DNA from: Verrucomicrobiota bacterium
GTDB lineage: Bacteria > Verrucomicrobiota > Verrucomicrobiia > Opitutales > Opitutaceae
NCBI GenBank assembly: GCA_025363395.1
Contig: JANYDX010000176.1
Coordinates: forward strand, 1 to 35,378
DNA length: 35,378 nt
Direction of reading: 5' to 3'
Every line of letters starts with the position of its first letter. The stretch's first letter is position 1. Positions 18,758 through 28,252 of this stretch are shown here, piece by piece. Below the pieces are notes generated by a model. That model saw nothing but the letters and a program-made list of their open reading frames with translations. It was not told the DNA's origin and searched no databases. A program made the position numbers and the translations under genes.

Positions 18758-19495
18758 ATGAAACCGGCTTTCACGTTACACTCGCCACAGACGGGCACGG
18801 ACTACGCGGTCTAGGTCGAGGCTCCTGAAGGGAAAGACGCGGCCGGACCGTGGCCGACTTTTCTGTTCATGGACGGTGACGATCAGTTTTCCGCGGCAGT
18901 CGCGGCTTATCACGCCGCTCGCGGAGCGGGAACGGTGGGGCCAGTCCTGTTAATCGGCGTGGGTTATGGCGCGAGCTACGCCAAGCCCGCGAACAAACGT
19001 GGCCGCGATTACACCGCCACTGCGCACAGCGACGAACCCACGAGTGGTGGCGCAGCGAACTTTACGGCCTTCCTGACAAAAACCCTGTGGCCGGAACTGG
19101 CCCGGCGTTATCCGGTGGATGACAGGCAACGGGGAATTGCCGGTCACTCGCTGGGTTCGCTTTTGGTTTTGTACGCTCTCTGGCAGGAGCCGTTGTTTTT
19201 CAGCCACTACCTGGCGAGTGCACCGTCAATTTGGTGGGATGATCGCAGCATTCTTAAATTGGCGGGCCAACGGCAGACGCATAATCCCGCGTTAAATGCC
19301 CGCGTCTTTCTGAGTGTGGGCGAGGAGGACACTGCTTCTATGACGGGTGATCTCGCATTGCTTGAGCAACAACTAAGTGCCCGACCATTTTCAGGACTCG
19401 ATATCACCCTCCGGCGCTTTGCTCGCAAAAATCACTTCAACGTTTTGCCCGAGGCGTTTCAGGCAGGGTTAACCAGTCTGTTGGGGCGGCCTTAA
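18758..19495 (+). pseudogene. Putative esterase (alpha/beta hydrolase, PF00756-like) with in-frame TAG at 18812-18814
   Basis: Frame reads MKPAFTLHSPQTGTDYAV*VEAPEGKDAAGPWPTFLFMDGDDQF...; downstream part has nucleophile motif GHSLGS, ASPSIWWDD-like segment and C-terminal HFNVLP. The intact ORF only starts at 18869. Confidence 0.75.
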
Positions 19496-20595
19496 AGCAG
19501 CTCCAGTTGCACGCCGCCGGGACGGCGAAAGTGCGCAGTAGAGAGGGAGGGCTCCCCGCGGTTTAGCCCGGCCCGACGGGCGGCGACACCGAATAATTGG
19601 GCGATCTGTTCGGCAAAGATTCCTTCGCCACGCATACGCGTGCCGAAACTGGCGTCGTACAGTTTGCCTCCGCGCAAATCGCGAATGCGCGAAAGTACGC
19701 GCTCCTTTTTCCCGGGCTCATGGGTGTCGAGCCACTGGAGGAAGACATCCTTCACCGAATGGGGCAGTCGCAGCACAATGTAATTTACGCGGCTGGCCCC
19801 GGCCGCCGCTGCTGCTTCGATGATCGCGGGCATCTCATGATCGGTGAGGCCGGGTATGACCGGTGCAATGTTGACGCCGACCGGCACGCCCGCCGCCACT
19901 AGCAACCGGATAGCGTCAAGCCGGTGCTCGGGCCGGGCGGCGCGCGGTTCAAGTTTGCCGGCGAGCGCGGGGTCGAGGGTGGTAATGGTGATCGTAACGC
20001 GGACGCAGTTGTACCGCGCAAGTTCCGCGAGGAGGTCCCGGTCCCGGGTGACCAGAAAGTTTTTGGTGATAATTCCGACCGGCTGACGAAACTCGGCGAG
20101 GACTTCGAGGCACGCGCGAGTGAGACGGAATCGACGCTCGGCCGGCTGGTAGCAATCGGTCACCCCGCTGAGTCCGATCGGTTCGGGTTTCCACTGGGAT
20201 GAAGAAAGTTCCGCGCGCAACAGCTCCGGCGCGCGAAGCTTCACCATGATTTTGGTTTCAAATTCCATGCCGCCGCTCCAGCCGAGATAATCATGGTAAG
20301 GCCGGGCATAACAATAGGCGCAACCGTGTTCGCAGCCGCGATAGGGATTCAGGCCCCAGCCCCGCCCCAAATCGGGGCTGTCATTATGCACCAGAATCGA
20401 CTCGGTGGCATCGTGGAAGAATTGCGTGCGCGGATGCGGGATCGAACCGGTTTCGGCAAACTCGGTGTGGAGCCACTCGGCATCGGGCTCGAGCTGAATC
20501 CGGTCGAAACGGTTAACAGGATTTATATTCGGGCCGCGCCCGGGAATGGCGGGAAGGAGCGGAGGTTGGGGCAACATGTTTACACGGATCGCCAC
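19492..20595 (-). CDS. PA0069-family / SplB-like radical SAM protein
   Basis: Radical SAM motif CEHGCAYCYARPYHDYLGWSGGMEFETKIMVK and GVTDCYQPAERRFRLTRACLEVLAEFRQPVGIITKN. Confidence 0.9.
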   Translation of the reverse strand: MAIRVNMLPQPPLLPAIPGRGPNINPVNRFDRIQLEPDAEWLHTEFAETGSIPHPRTQFFHDATESILVHNDSPDLGRGWGLNPYRGCEHGCAYCYARPYHDYLGWSGGMEFETKIMVKLRAPELLRAELSSSQWKPEPIGLSGVTDCYQPAERRFRLTRACLEVLAEFRQPVGIITKNFLVTRDRDLLAELARYNCVRVTITITTLDPALAGKLEPRAARPEHRLDAIRLLVAAGVPVGVNIAPVIPGLTDHEMPAIIEAAAAAGASRVNYIVLRLPHSVKDVFLQWLDTHEPGKKERVLSRIRDLRGGKLYDASFGTRMRGEGIFAEQIAQLFGVAARRAGLNRGEPSLSTAHFRRPGGVQLELL

Positions 20596-20829
20596 GAACC
20601 GTTAAAATACAAAACGTTTCTTCCGCGCCCCGGTTCTTTTTTATTTCGCCACCGGGGCGGGCGAGCTTTGCTGCCTCCACTGAATGAAACAAATCACGCG
20701 TTTTCTCGGGCGCATCAATTTGAGAGGGAATTGGCCACTGGCTTTCATCTTCCTTCCAGTAGAAAGTCCCGGGGGAATTTGTTTGACGATCAACTTTCCC
20801 ATCCTCGTTGCTGGCCGGGGGGCGCGCCG

Positions 20830-21003
20830 TCACTGGCCGGATTTACTGCGAACTCTTTTGTCGAGTTCCACCCGTTCCGGGCCGGTCGACTTCTCGGCTT
20901 GGTCCTTGATCAGTTCGAGCTCCTTGGTTTTGGCTGGCAGCTGTTCAAAGGTCTTCAACTGCTTGGCAGGGTCTTTCTCCGTTTCAATGGGTAGAGTTTT
21001 CAT
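20830..21003 (-). CDS. 57-aa charged hypothetical protein (below the 60-aa cut-off of the ORF track)
   Basis: Translation [57 protein letters not shown]; strong SD upstream (CTAAGGAGTC-ATG). Confidence 0.6.
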   Translation of the reverse strand: MKTLPIETEKDPAKQLKTFEQLPAKTKELELIKDQAEKSTGPERVELDKRVRSKSGQ

Positions 21004-21147
21004 GACTCCTTAGACCGGCCGAATGGCACCATGTTCACCGGGAAAATGAAGGCCGCCGACGGACAAACGCCGAGTGACAATGAACCTTCGTTGGTCCAAC
21101 GTCGGTATGCGGCACGCCATTCCGGGGTGCCATTCTACCGCATCCCC

Positions 21148-21690
21148 ATGGCCTACAAAAAAATCACGATGGAGCCGAATAAGAAGATCGCGCTGGTGGC
21201 GCACGACAACAAGAAGCGCGACCTGGTCGAGTGGGCCAAGTTCAACCGCGACCTGCTGGCACACCACAAGGTTTACGCCACGGGCACCACGGGCGCATTG
21301 CTGGAGCGCGAACTTTCCTTTCCCATCAACAAATTGCAGAGCGGGCCCCTCGGGGGCGACCAGCAGATCGGGGCCAAGATCGTCGACAACGAAATTGATT
21401 TCCTGATTTTCTTCTGGGATCCGCTGGAACAGCAGGCCCACGACCCTGACGTCAAGGCGCTGCTGCGCATGGCCGTGGTCTGGAATATTCCGATCGCCTG
21501 CGACCGGGCCTCGGCTGACTTCATTATTTCCTCGCCGTTGATGGACAAGCCCTACGACCGGCTGATTCCGGACTACGACGTCTATCGCAATCGCAAGGTG
21601 GCGGGCGTCGAAACTCCCCCGCTGCCCATCCCCGGCATTACCGAAAATAAAAAACGCCGGTCAATTGACGCATCCGCCACTCCCGTTTAA
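21148..21690 (+). CDS. mgsA: Methylglyoxal synthase
   Basis: [88 protein letters not shown], strongly like MgsA. Exact start uncertain (21148 or 21169). Confidence 0.95.
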   Translation: MAYKKITMEPNKKIALVAHDNKKRDLVEWAKFNRDLLAHHKVYATGTTGALLERELSFPINKLQSGPLGGDQQIGAKIVDNEIDFLIFFWDPLEQQAHDPDVKALLRMAVVWNIPIACDRASADFIISSPLMDKPYDRLIPDYDVYRNRKVAGVETPPLPIPGITENKKRRSIDASATPV

Positions 21691-21921
21691 ACCGGGGTAA
21701 CATGGCTTCCGGACGCATCCTTCGCCAACAAAAGCCTGGGCGCTCCGGCCCTGGAGTCCGCCCGTGGAATTTCCAGATGCTTGGTCGGAATTGCGGCGTG
21801 AAATCGCTCGGGTAATTCGAAAAAAGGTCAGAACCACGCTTAGACCGGTAAATTTTCTGCATCGTTAATTCTCCTCCGGGTGCGGACTGGACACGACCGG
21901 CATCCATTGATGCGATGAGGC

Positions 21922-22344
21922 GTGGCTTTCCTGCGCTCCGCGCAAACCTCGCTCCTCTTTCAAACCACGGCGGTCATCCGGACGCTTTGGGTCACGGTGA
22001 CCTGTTGTCTGGTTTTGGCGAGTTGTGCCGCACCGGCACCGGTGGCGTTGAGCGCCCCGTCGTTGCCGGCGCGCCTGATCGTCATCAACCAGACCGACTA
22101 CGAGTGGCATCTTGCGATCAGCCGTCCTTCAGGGGAATCCGTGCACGATTCCCGCTTAAAGCCACGGGCTTCCCTCGCAGTTGATCTCGCGGGAGGCGAT
22201 TACACAATCGAGCAGACGGCGCTCGCGGAAAATGCACCGGAACTGACCCGGAAAATTTCCGCCAAATTGGACGCCGGACAGACGTATCGCTGGCGGCTCG
22301 CAACCCTGATGTCTGATCCCACCGGGAATTCCGATTCGCAATAA
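21922..22344 (+). CDS. Putative lipoprotein, unknown function
   Basis: Hydrophobic segment with lipobox TVTCCLVLASC; beta-rich remainder. Ends 8 nt before the next ORF. Confidence 0.6.
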   Translation: MAFLRSAQTSLLFQTTAVIRTLWVTVTCCLVLASCAAPAPVALSAPSLPARLIVINQTDYEWHLAISRPSGESVHDSRLKPRASLAVDLAGGDYTIEQTALAENAPELTRKISAKLDAGQTYRWRLATLMSDPTGNSDSQ

Positions 22345-22352
22345 GTGCTGCA

Positions 22353-25241
22353 ATGAGCACCGCTCCCACCACCCGCCGTGCAGCCGCCGAAATCAATTTC
22401 GGCGAAGGTGAGGACATGAGTTTCAAGATCGGGAATCGCTCGATCCATCAGTTCTGGCATTTGTTCTCGGCCCATTTTCGTCATGTACTACTGGCGCCGC
22501 AACGACGGCCGGACAGCGGCCGCTTGGCTTGGAACTGGCGAGAGGCGATTGAAAGAAGACCGGTCACGGCCACGGAACTTGCCGAAGTCCGGAGGCGGCT
22601 GTCAGAAGCGAATCGTTCGCTTGCCGGTGGTTTTTCCGGACTAGAGCCCGATGACGATACTCCTGATGGCGGGGCCACGACGCTCGAGGGCCAGGTGCGC
22701 GCGAGTGTGACCGAAATGGTTGGGCAGTTGATCGCGCATCGGGATGCGGTTCTGACCCGGTTTGTCTGCCGCACGGATGCCGGCCTGATGCTGCACAGTT
22801 GGGGCAGCCCGGCAGCGGCTGAGCCGTATTTTCCCGATGCACAAAGCGGTGAGATCAGTGGAGTCGTCATGGTGGGTGCCGAGCGGCCTGCGAGCATCAG
22901 CGTTGTCCTCGAAAACGCGCAGGGCGCCGGCGTGGCCCGGGTCAAATCAGACCAGGATGGTGCGTTTCATTTCTCCAACATTGCGGCTGGCAGCTATCGC
23001 GTCCGCGTGGCGGACCGCAGCGATTTTCCCGCCGGCGGTCTGGCCGTGATCATGGAGCGCGATTCTATTAACGGTCTGGAATTGCGTGCCTCGGGGCCGG
23101 CCTCTGATACGGAAACAGAGGGACCATTGCGGGCGACGGATGGTGCGACTCCGTGGTACAAACTGCGTGTAGTCGCTGTTCTCGCTGTCCTCTTGGTCCT
23201 GGGCGGTGGCAGCTGTGTCTGGCGCTCAGTCCGTCCCGGGGCAAAGCAGACCGCGGCAAACACTCGGTCGATCGGCTGGCAGTCGGCGAGTGGACAGTTG
23301 GCGGCAGGTGACGCAAAAAATTCCTCCACGACCGAACCCAAGGTGGGAGAGGAAGGTGCCTGGTCGTCACTTTCAAAGTCGGTGCCGGCTCCGGTTGCTT
23401 TGACTCCTCATCATGTCCCTACTCCGACTGATGCCAGGAATGCAGGAGATCGCGTCCCGGTTGAATCCGCAGATTCCGATGCGACCAGTTCTCCCGCGGC
23501 AGAAGGAAAAACGCCTCCCTCTGACCCTGCCAATAAAGCGACACCTCGCAGCGCGCAGCCACTGGAGTCGAAGCCTGCCGAGCGAAAAGCGCCTGTTCCG
23601 GGCAATCCATCTGAAAGTTCGCATTCTCCTGAAGAACAGGCCGAGCAGGCCGGGGCCGAGCGTGGCGAGGCGAAGGCCGCGGAAAATAAATTAGCGAAGG
23701 CTTCGGGTGAAAAGCAGAACAAAAAGGGAAAAGCTGCGGCTGGCGCATCACAGGCACCCGCGGATGAATCCCCGGCTGAGACCACGGCTTCCGCTGGATC
23801 GCAGGGCTCCACGGAGGCCGCTGTTTCTCCAACTGCACCGAATGGAAACAAGGCCGGGAAATCGGCGGCAGCAAAAAAAAATCCGGCGGCAACCGGGACC
23901 GCTTCGGCTTCAGCGTCAGCAGACGGAGCCGAAACCGGAGCGCAGGATGCAGCCACTTCCTCGGCCAGCGATGCCGCAGGTGATCGGTTGAAAGACAGTG
24001 TTGGGAAAAAATCCAAAGAGCGGATCAACGCCGTTCCGGCCAACACCGCCGTTGCGGCAACCGACGCGTCACCCAATCCGGTCCGTGAGGCGGATACTGT
24101 GGCGGAATCGCCTGAGCAGGATTCGGCGGCGAATAAAAATGTGCCGCCCGCTGCCTCGCGGAAAAAGCCCGCTGCCGCCGCCGCTCTGCCTCAATCGCGT
24201 CCCGTTGAACAATCCAGCCTGGAAAATTCCGGCGACCTTCCGACGCCAGAGGCCGCTGCGGCGGCGAACAAAACCGCCAAGTCACATCCGGCAGTCGCGA
24301 GCAAGGCCGCGACCGCGACCAAATCAACGGCTGACATGCCAGCTTCCGCATCACAATCCGGGGAGAGTCCGGCGGAAACAGCGCAATCGCCAGCCGCCAC
24401 CGGGAGCACACCGCTCCCCGCGCGGGCCAAGAGTTCGCGAAAGAAATCCGCTCCCGCTCCCTCCGCCAAATCAGCGGACGAAAGCCCGGCGGAAGAGTCA
24501 GTCGGGAAAAATTCCCCCAATGAAGTGACTCCCTCTGCGGTGGTGGTGGGGGAGACCGAGGCGCTGCTGAAAATTGCGCGGGTTCATGCGTCAGCTTGGC
24601 AAGCGCGGGTGGTTCAGGATTCGATCCTGCCGACCCGCCCTCTGACCGCGGCGGAGGAGGATGGCGTGGAGGCGATGCGGGAAAAATTATTGCAAGAGCG
24701 CACATCCCGCATGCCGGAGGCTTTCCGGCGCCCCCAGGCGAGGGGCGGGTTTGTCCTGGAGTTTTCACCGGACGCTGCCGACGAAAAAGATCCGCCCCGC
24801 TGGCGGGACGAAACCGGAAATGAACCGCCCGGAACAACCGTGCAGGGCGAACGCGCTGAACTAAGCTGGTCTGGTTCCGTTCCCTCGCGTGACCATGGCT
24901 ATGTGTTGACTCGTTTGGACGGCCGTGAAATTGCCCGGTTAAGCATTGATCAAGCGGGTGGCCTCACCCTGAAAGTTTCGCCCGGTACTCACGCATGGTA
25001 CTGGCTTGGAGTTGAGGTTTTCAGCGCGGCGGGAAGCGCGAAGACGGCATTTGATTGGCGGCTGTCGTCGGGCGGACCTTTGCCGGCTTCTTGGCCGCGC
25101 GACGGCCAGTGGCGCGATAGCCGTGGGAGGCGCGTTGATATTCCCCTGGATGCCACGACCGCGCGGGTGGGACATTATGGAATCGCTTTGGTCGATCCCT
25201 CCACCGGCTGGGCGCTCGCGTGTGAGATCGCTTTGCAGTGA
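22353..25241 (+). CDS. Large single-pass membrane protein: carboxypeptidase-regulatory-like beta-sandwich, TM helix, ~430-aa disordered A/P/S/K/E-rich linker, C-terminal folded domain
   Basis: ISGVVMVGAERPASISVVLENAQGAGVARVKSDQDGAFHFSNIAAGSYRVRVADRSDFP; TM VVAVLAVLLVLGGGSCVW; low-complexity linker with ESPAE motifs; C-terminal ELSWSGSVPSRDHGYVLTRLDG... Confidence 0.75.
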   Translation: MSTAPTTRRAAAEINFGEGEDMSFKIGNRSIHQFWHLFSAHFRHVLLAPQRRPDSGRLAWNWREAIERRPVTATELAEVRRRLSEANRSLAGGFSGLEPDDDTPDGGATTLEGQVRASVTEMVGQLIAHRDAVLTRFVCRTDAGLMLHSWGSPAAAEPYFPDAQSGEISGVVMVGAERPASISVVLENAQGAGVARVKSDQDGAFHFSNIAAGSYRVRVADRSDFPAGGLAVIMERDSINGLELRASGPASDTETEGPLRATDGATPWYKLRVVAVLAVLLVLGGGSCVWRSVRPGAKQTAANTRSIGWQSASGQLAAGDAKNSSTTEPKVGEEGAWSSLSKSVPAPVALTPHHVPTPTDARNAGDRVPVESADSDATSSPAAEGKTPPSDPANKATPRSAQPLESKPAERKAPVPGNPSESSHSPEEQAEQAGAERGEAKAAENKLAKASGEKQNKKGKAAAGASQAPADESPAETTASAGSQGSTEAAVSPTAPNGNKAGKSAAAKKNPAATGTASASASADGAETGAQDAATSSASDAAGDRLKDSVGKKSKERINAVPANTAVAATDASPNPVREADTVAESPEQDSAANKNVPPAASRKKPAAAAALPQSRPVEQSSLENSGDLPTPEAAAAANKTAKSHPAVASKAATATKSTADMPASASQSGESPAETAQSPAATGSTPLPARAKSSRKKSAPAPSAKSADESPAEESVGKNSPNEVTPSAVVVGETEALLKIARVHASAWQARVVQDSILPTRPLTAAEEDGVEAMREKLLQERTSRMPEAFRRPQARGGFVLEFSPDAADEKDPPRWRDETGNEPPGTTVQGERAELSWSGSVPSRDHGYVLTRLDGREIARLSIDQAGGLTLKVSPGTHAWYWLGVEVFSAAGSAKTAFDWRLSSGGPLPASWPRDGQWRDSRGRRVDIPLDATTARVGHYGIALVDPSTGWALACEIALQ

Positions 25242-25280
25242 GCGGGAGTCCGGTTTGATTCCACCGGGTTTCACTCACTG
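25236..25280. terminator. Candidate nested stem-loop between convergent genes
   Basis: CAGTGAG (25236-25242)/CTCACTG (25274-25280), inner CCGGT (25250-25254)/ACCGG (25263-25267). No T run, so weak. Confidence 0.3.
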
Positions 25281-25293
25281 AAGGCACTTCGTC

Positions 25294-26616
25294 TTACTGA
25301 ATCAGATCCTGAATCAATGGCTCCAAGGTCGGTGCAGTCGGCGTGAATTGAATGGCGTCGCGGATGAGCGCCTCGGCACGGAAGCTTTGGGCATGGTCGT
25401 TGAGGTGAAGTGTACACAAGCGAGTGCCGGCGCCGACGGGTTCGCCGATTTTGATGAGGTCCGCGATGCCGACGGCGTGGTCAATCTGGTCGGTCACTGC
25501 GGCTCGGCCGCCGCCGAGTGCCATGATGGCGTGGCCGCATTTGAGTGCATCGACTTCACTGACGAAACCTTTTGCGTCCGCCGGCGCGCGAACCTCGGTG
25601 AACAGTTTCGCCGTGGGCAAAATCTTATAGTCGTCGATCACGCGCGGATCGCCGCCCTGGGCGACGCACATCTGGCGGAATTTCTCCAGCGCCGAGCCGT
25701 TCGCGATGGCTGCCTCCAGCTGGCGGCGGGCACTGGCTTCATCCTTTGCCGCGCCGCCGAGGATGAGCATGTGGCCGGTAAGTGCGTAGGTGAGCTCCAT
25801 CAGATCGGCCGGGCCGCGGCCCTTCAGGCATTCGATGGCTTCGATGACCTCGGTGGTGTGGCCGGCCGCCCGGCCGAGCGGCTGGTTCATCGTGGTGAGC
25901 AGCGCGCGCACGGGTTTCCCCGAGACTTGGCCGATCGCCACCATCGCGCGGGCCAGCTCGAGGGCGCGTTCCTTGGATTTCATGAACGCACCGCGGCCAA
26001 ACTTCACATCGAGCACGAGCGAGTCGATGCCCTCGGCGAGTTTCTTGCTCATGATGCTGGCACAGATCAGGGGGATGCATTCGACGGTGCCCGTGACATC
26101 CCGCAACGAGTAAAGTTTCCGGTCGGCGGGGGCGATTTGCGGCGTCTGGCCAATCATGGCGGCGCCGACTTGCTGGAGAATGGCGCGAAATTCCGCGACG
26201 CTGAGGGTGACGCGGAAGCCCGGAATGGCTTCGAGCTTGTCGAGGGTACCGCCGGTATGGCCGAGGCCGCGGCCGCTCATCATGGGAACCTTGAGACCGC
26301 AGGCGGCGGCGAGCGGCGCCAGAATGAGCGAAACCTTGTCACCCACACCCCCGGTGGAATGTTTGTCCACCTTCGCGCCGGGAATGTCGCGGAGGTCAAT
26401 GATTTCACCGGAGTGCAACATGGCGTCGGTGAGCCAGGCGGTTTCCTGTGGCGTCATGCCGCGCCAGAAAATTGCCATGAGCAAGGCGGAGGCCTGATAG
26501 GACTTAAAAGTACCTTCAGCGACGCCATGCGCAAAGAAATCGATCTCTACTTTGCTCAGCACGCCACCGTCGCGCTTCTTGATGATGATATCCTGGGGAA
26601 AGAAGGTGGCGCTCAT
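25294..26616 (-). CDS. deoA: Thymidine phosphorylase
   Basis: KVDKHSTGGVGDKVSLILAPLAAACGLKVPMMSGRGLGHTGGTLDKLEAIPGF is the pyrimidine-nucleoside phosphorylase signature. Thymidine versus general pyrimidine specificity not determined. Confidence 0.93.
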   Translation of the reverse strand: MSATFFPQDIIIKKRDGGVLSKVEIDFFAHGVAEGTFKSYQASALLMAIFWRGMTPQETAWLTDAMLHSGEIIDLRDIPGAKVDKHSTGGVGDKVSLILAPLAAACGLKVPMMSGRGLGHTGGTLDKLEAIPGFRVTLSVAEFRAILQQVGAAMIGQTPQIAPADRKLYSLRDVTGTVECIPLICASIMSKKLAEGIDSLVLDVKFGRGAFMKSKERALELARAMVAIGQVSGKPVRALLTTMNQPLGRAAGHTTEVIEAIECLKGRGPADLMELTYALTGHMLILGGAAKDEASARRQLEAAIANGSALEKFRQMCVAQGGDPRVIDDYKILPTAKLFTEVRAPADAKGFVSEVDALKCGHAIMALGGGRAAVTDQIDHAVGIADLIKIGEPVGAGTRLCTLHLNDHAQSFRAEALIRDAIQFTPTAPTLEPLIQDLIQ

Positions 26617-26768
26617 GAAAAAAGAAAGTGGAGTTCGAGGCCGAGGAATGCCCTGCGTTCAGTCTCGTTCTCCTAGTCGTTCCCATTCTTTCTTCGCATC
26701 CTACGTCGACCACAAGCACGAACGAGAGAGCGAGAAAGAGTACAAGAATGATAGCAGCATTCAGGCGT

Positions 26769-27410
26769 CTACGCGTAGCGCTCTTCCTTCCACGGATCCC
26801 CGACGTAGTGGTAGCCGCGCACTTCCCAAAAACCGAGGCGGTCCTCGGCGAGAAATGTGATGCTCTTGACGAACTTCGCGCCCTTCCACGCGTACAATTT
26901 GGGGATAATGATGCGCGCCGGCCCGCCGTGTTCGAGGGAAACGGGTTCGCCACCGAACCGGGTGGCGACGAGCACATCGTCATCGAGGCAGTTCGTGAGA
27001 GGCACGTTGGTTGAGTAACCGTCGTAGCTGGTGAAATAAACGAACTTCGCCTCGGGTTTCGGCTGCGCGATCTCGAAGAGGGTGGTGAAGGCCACGCCGG
27101 TCCACTGGCAGTCGTATTTGCTCCAGGTGGTCACACAGTGAAAATCGCTGAGGTCGGTGACCTGGGGCAGGGCATTGAACTGCTCCCAGGAAAAGGCGGT
27201 GGGGTTTTCCACGAGACCATCGATGGTGAGGGTCCACTCGTTGAGGGGAATTTCCGGCCGCACGCCCAGATCAAGGACCGGAAAACCGGTGGTGAGTTTC
27301 TGGCCGGGAGGCAGGCGATCGGTCGCGGCGACCTCGCGGGGCTTGAAGCCCGAGGCCAGTTGTTTTTCTGCCCACCGTTGTTTGGCTTGGATATAACGCT
27401 CCTTGGACAT
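26769..27410 (-). CDS. Sulfite-oxidase-like molybdopterin oxidoreductase (no TAT signal seen)
   Basis: LTIDGLVENPTAFSWEQFNALPQVTDLSDFHCVTTWSKYDCQWTGVAF, HGGPARIIIPKLYAWKGAKFVKSITFL. Start MSKERY at 27410. Confidence 0.9.
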   Translation of the reverse strand: MSKERYIQAKQRWAEKQLASGFKPREVAATDRLPPGQKLTTGFPVLDLGVRPEIPLNEWTLTIDGLVENPTAFSWEQFNALPQVTDLSDFHCVTTWSKYDCQWTGVAFTTLFEIAQPKPEAKFVYFTSYDGYSTNVPLTNCLDDDVLVATRFGGEPVSLEHGGPARIIIPKLYAWKGAKFVKSITFLAEDRLGFWEVRGYHYVGDPWKEERYA

Positions 27411-27611
27411 GGGGTGATAAAATGGGAATCGGGCCGGATTTCGCAAGCCACACCTCGGGCTTCAATGTGAGGCTAAGAAGGTGGCCCACGAAACCTGCGA
27501 AATAGCCCGAAGCCAATGGATCGGAGGACAAAACGGCTGAGAGTAATGTGTAGGAGATAAACCCCGACCGTCGAATCTGATCACCCTGTTTCGAAACTCG
27601 GGAGGGTACGC

Positions 27612-28169
27612 TCAGACGGACGGAGGGAAGTAGGACACGCGGGGACGTGGCGGGGCCGTCAGGGCTTCGGTGATCAAAGCAATCTTGCTCCGGTAGTAGA
27701 GGGCCATGCCGCCTTGATAGAAGAGGGTGAGCACCGCGAAGCCGCCGTAGGCTGCAAAAAAGGCGGTGCGCACCAGCGATAATATGTCACCTTTCGCAAT
27801 GCCGTTCTCCTTAAGAAGCGTTTCCAAGTCGGGGGTTAGGTTTCCCATGACCGTCCCTTCGTCGAAACTCCCGAGGCGGCTGGCGCAGTACACCATGACG
27901 ACCGCGAGCAACAGTATTTGTGAACGCACCAGCAATCTCATGCCGTCGGGCTGGCGTTGTTTGAGGAGCTTGTGTCCGCGGATTTCCATCCAGCCGGCTG
28001 CACCGATTAAAAAGCCCACGACCAGGCCGGAGAAATCGCCCATGGCCAGCGTGATCAGGCTGCCGAGGGCCGCGAATACGATCACGCACCAGCCATTGAG
28101 CAGCGAGATCCGCAGGATTCGCTTGAGCGCCTTTTCCGGCGGCATGGGCTCGGTGGTGGAGCTGATCAT
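27612..28169 (-). CDS. Hypothetical multi-TM membrane protein
   Basis: Several hydrophobic segments (VIVFAALGSLITLAMGDFSGLVVGFLIGAAG, ILLLAVVMVYCAS, FFAAYGGFAVLTLFYQGGMALYY). Confidence 0.65.
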   Translation of the reverse strand: MISSTTEPMPPEKALKRILRISLLNGWCVIVFAALGSLITLAMGDFSGLVVGFLIGAAGWMEIRGHKLLKQRQPDGMRLLVRSQILLLAVVMVYCASRLGSFDEGTVMGNLTPDLETLLKENGIAKGDILSLVRTAFFAAYGGFAVLTLFYQGGMALYYRSKIALITEALTAPPRPRVSYFPPSV

Positions 28170-28252
28170 CCGCCCAATCTGACCGGTCGTGACGACCCGG
28201 GCGAGGATCTTTCGCTGGCTGAGCGTTTCGTCTCGCCGGTAGGATGTGAATT

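Noticed and set aside
20513-20833. 106-aa minus-strand ORF upstream of the radical SAM gene
   Set aside because: Overlaps the radical SAM N-terminus and has no domain or RBS support; the nearby 57-aa ORF with a strong SD is a better candidate.
23411-24528. Several overlapping ORFs (minus 23411..24076, plus 23998..24528, and others)
   Set aside because: Alternative frames of the low-complexity GC-rich linker of the 962-aa protein; no stops arise because of composition.
25348-26676. 442-aa plus-strand ORF
   Set aside because: Exactly antisense to thymidine phosphorylase, which has clear family motifs; high-GC mirror ORF with no recognisable domain.
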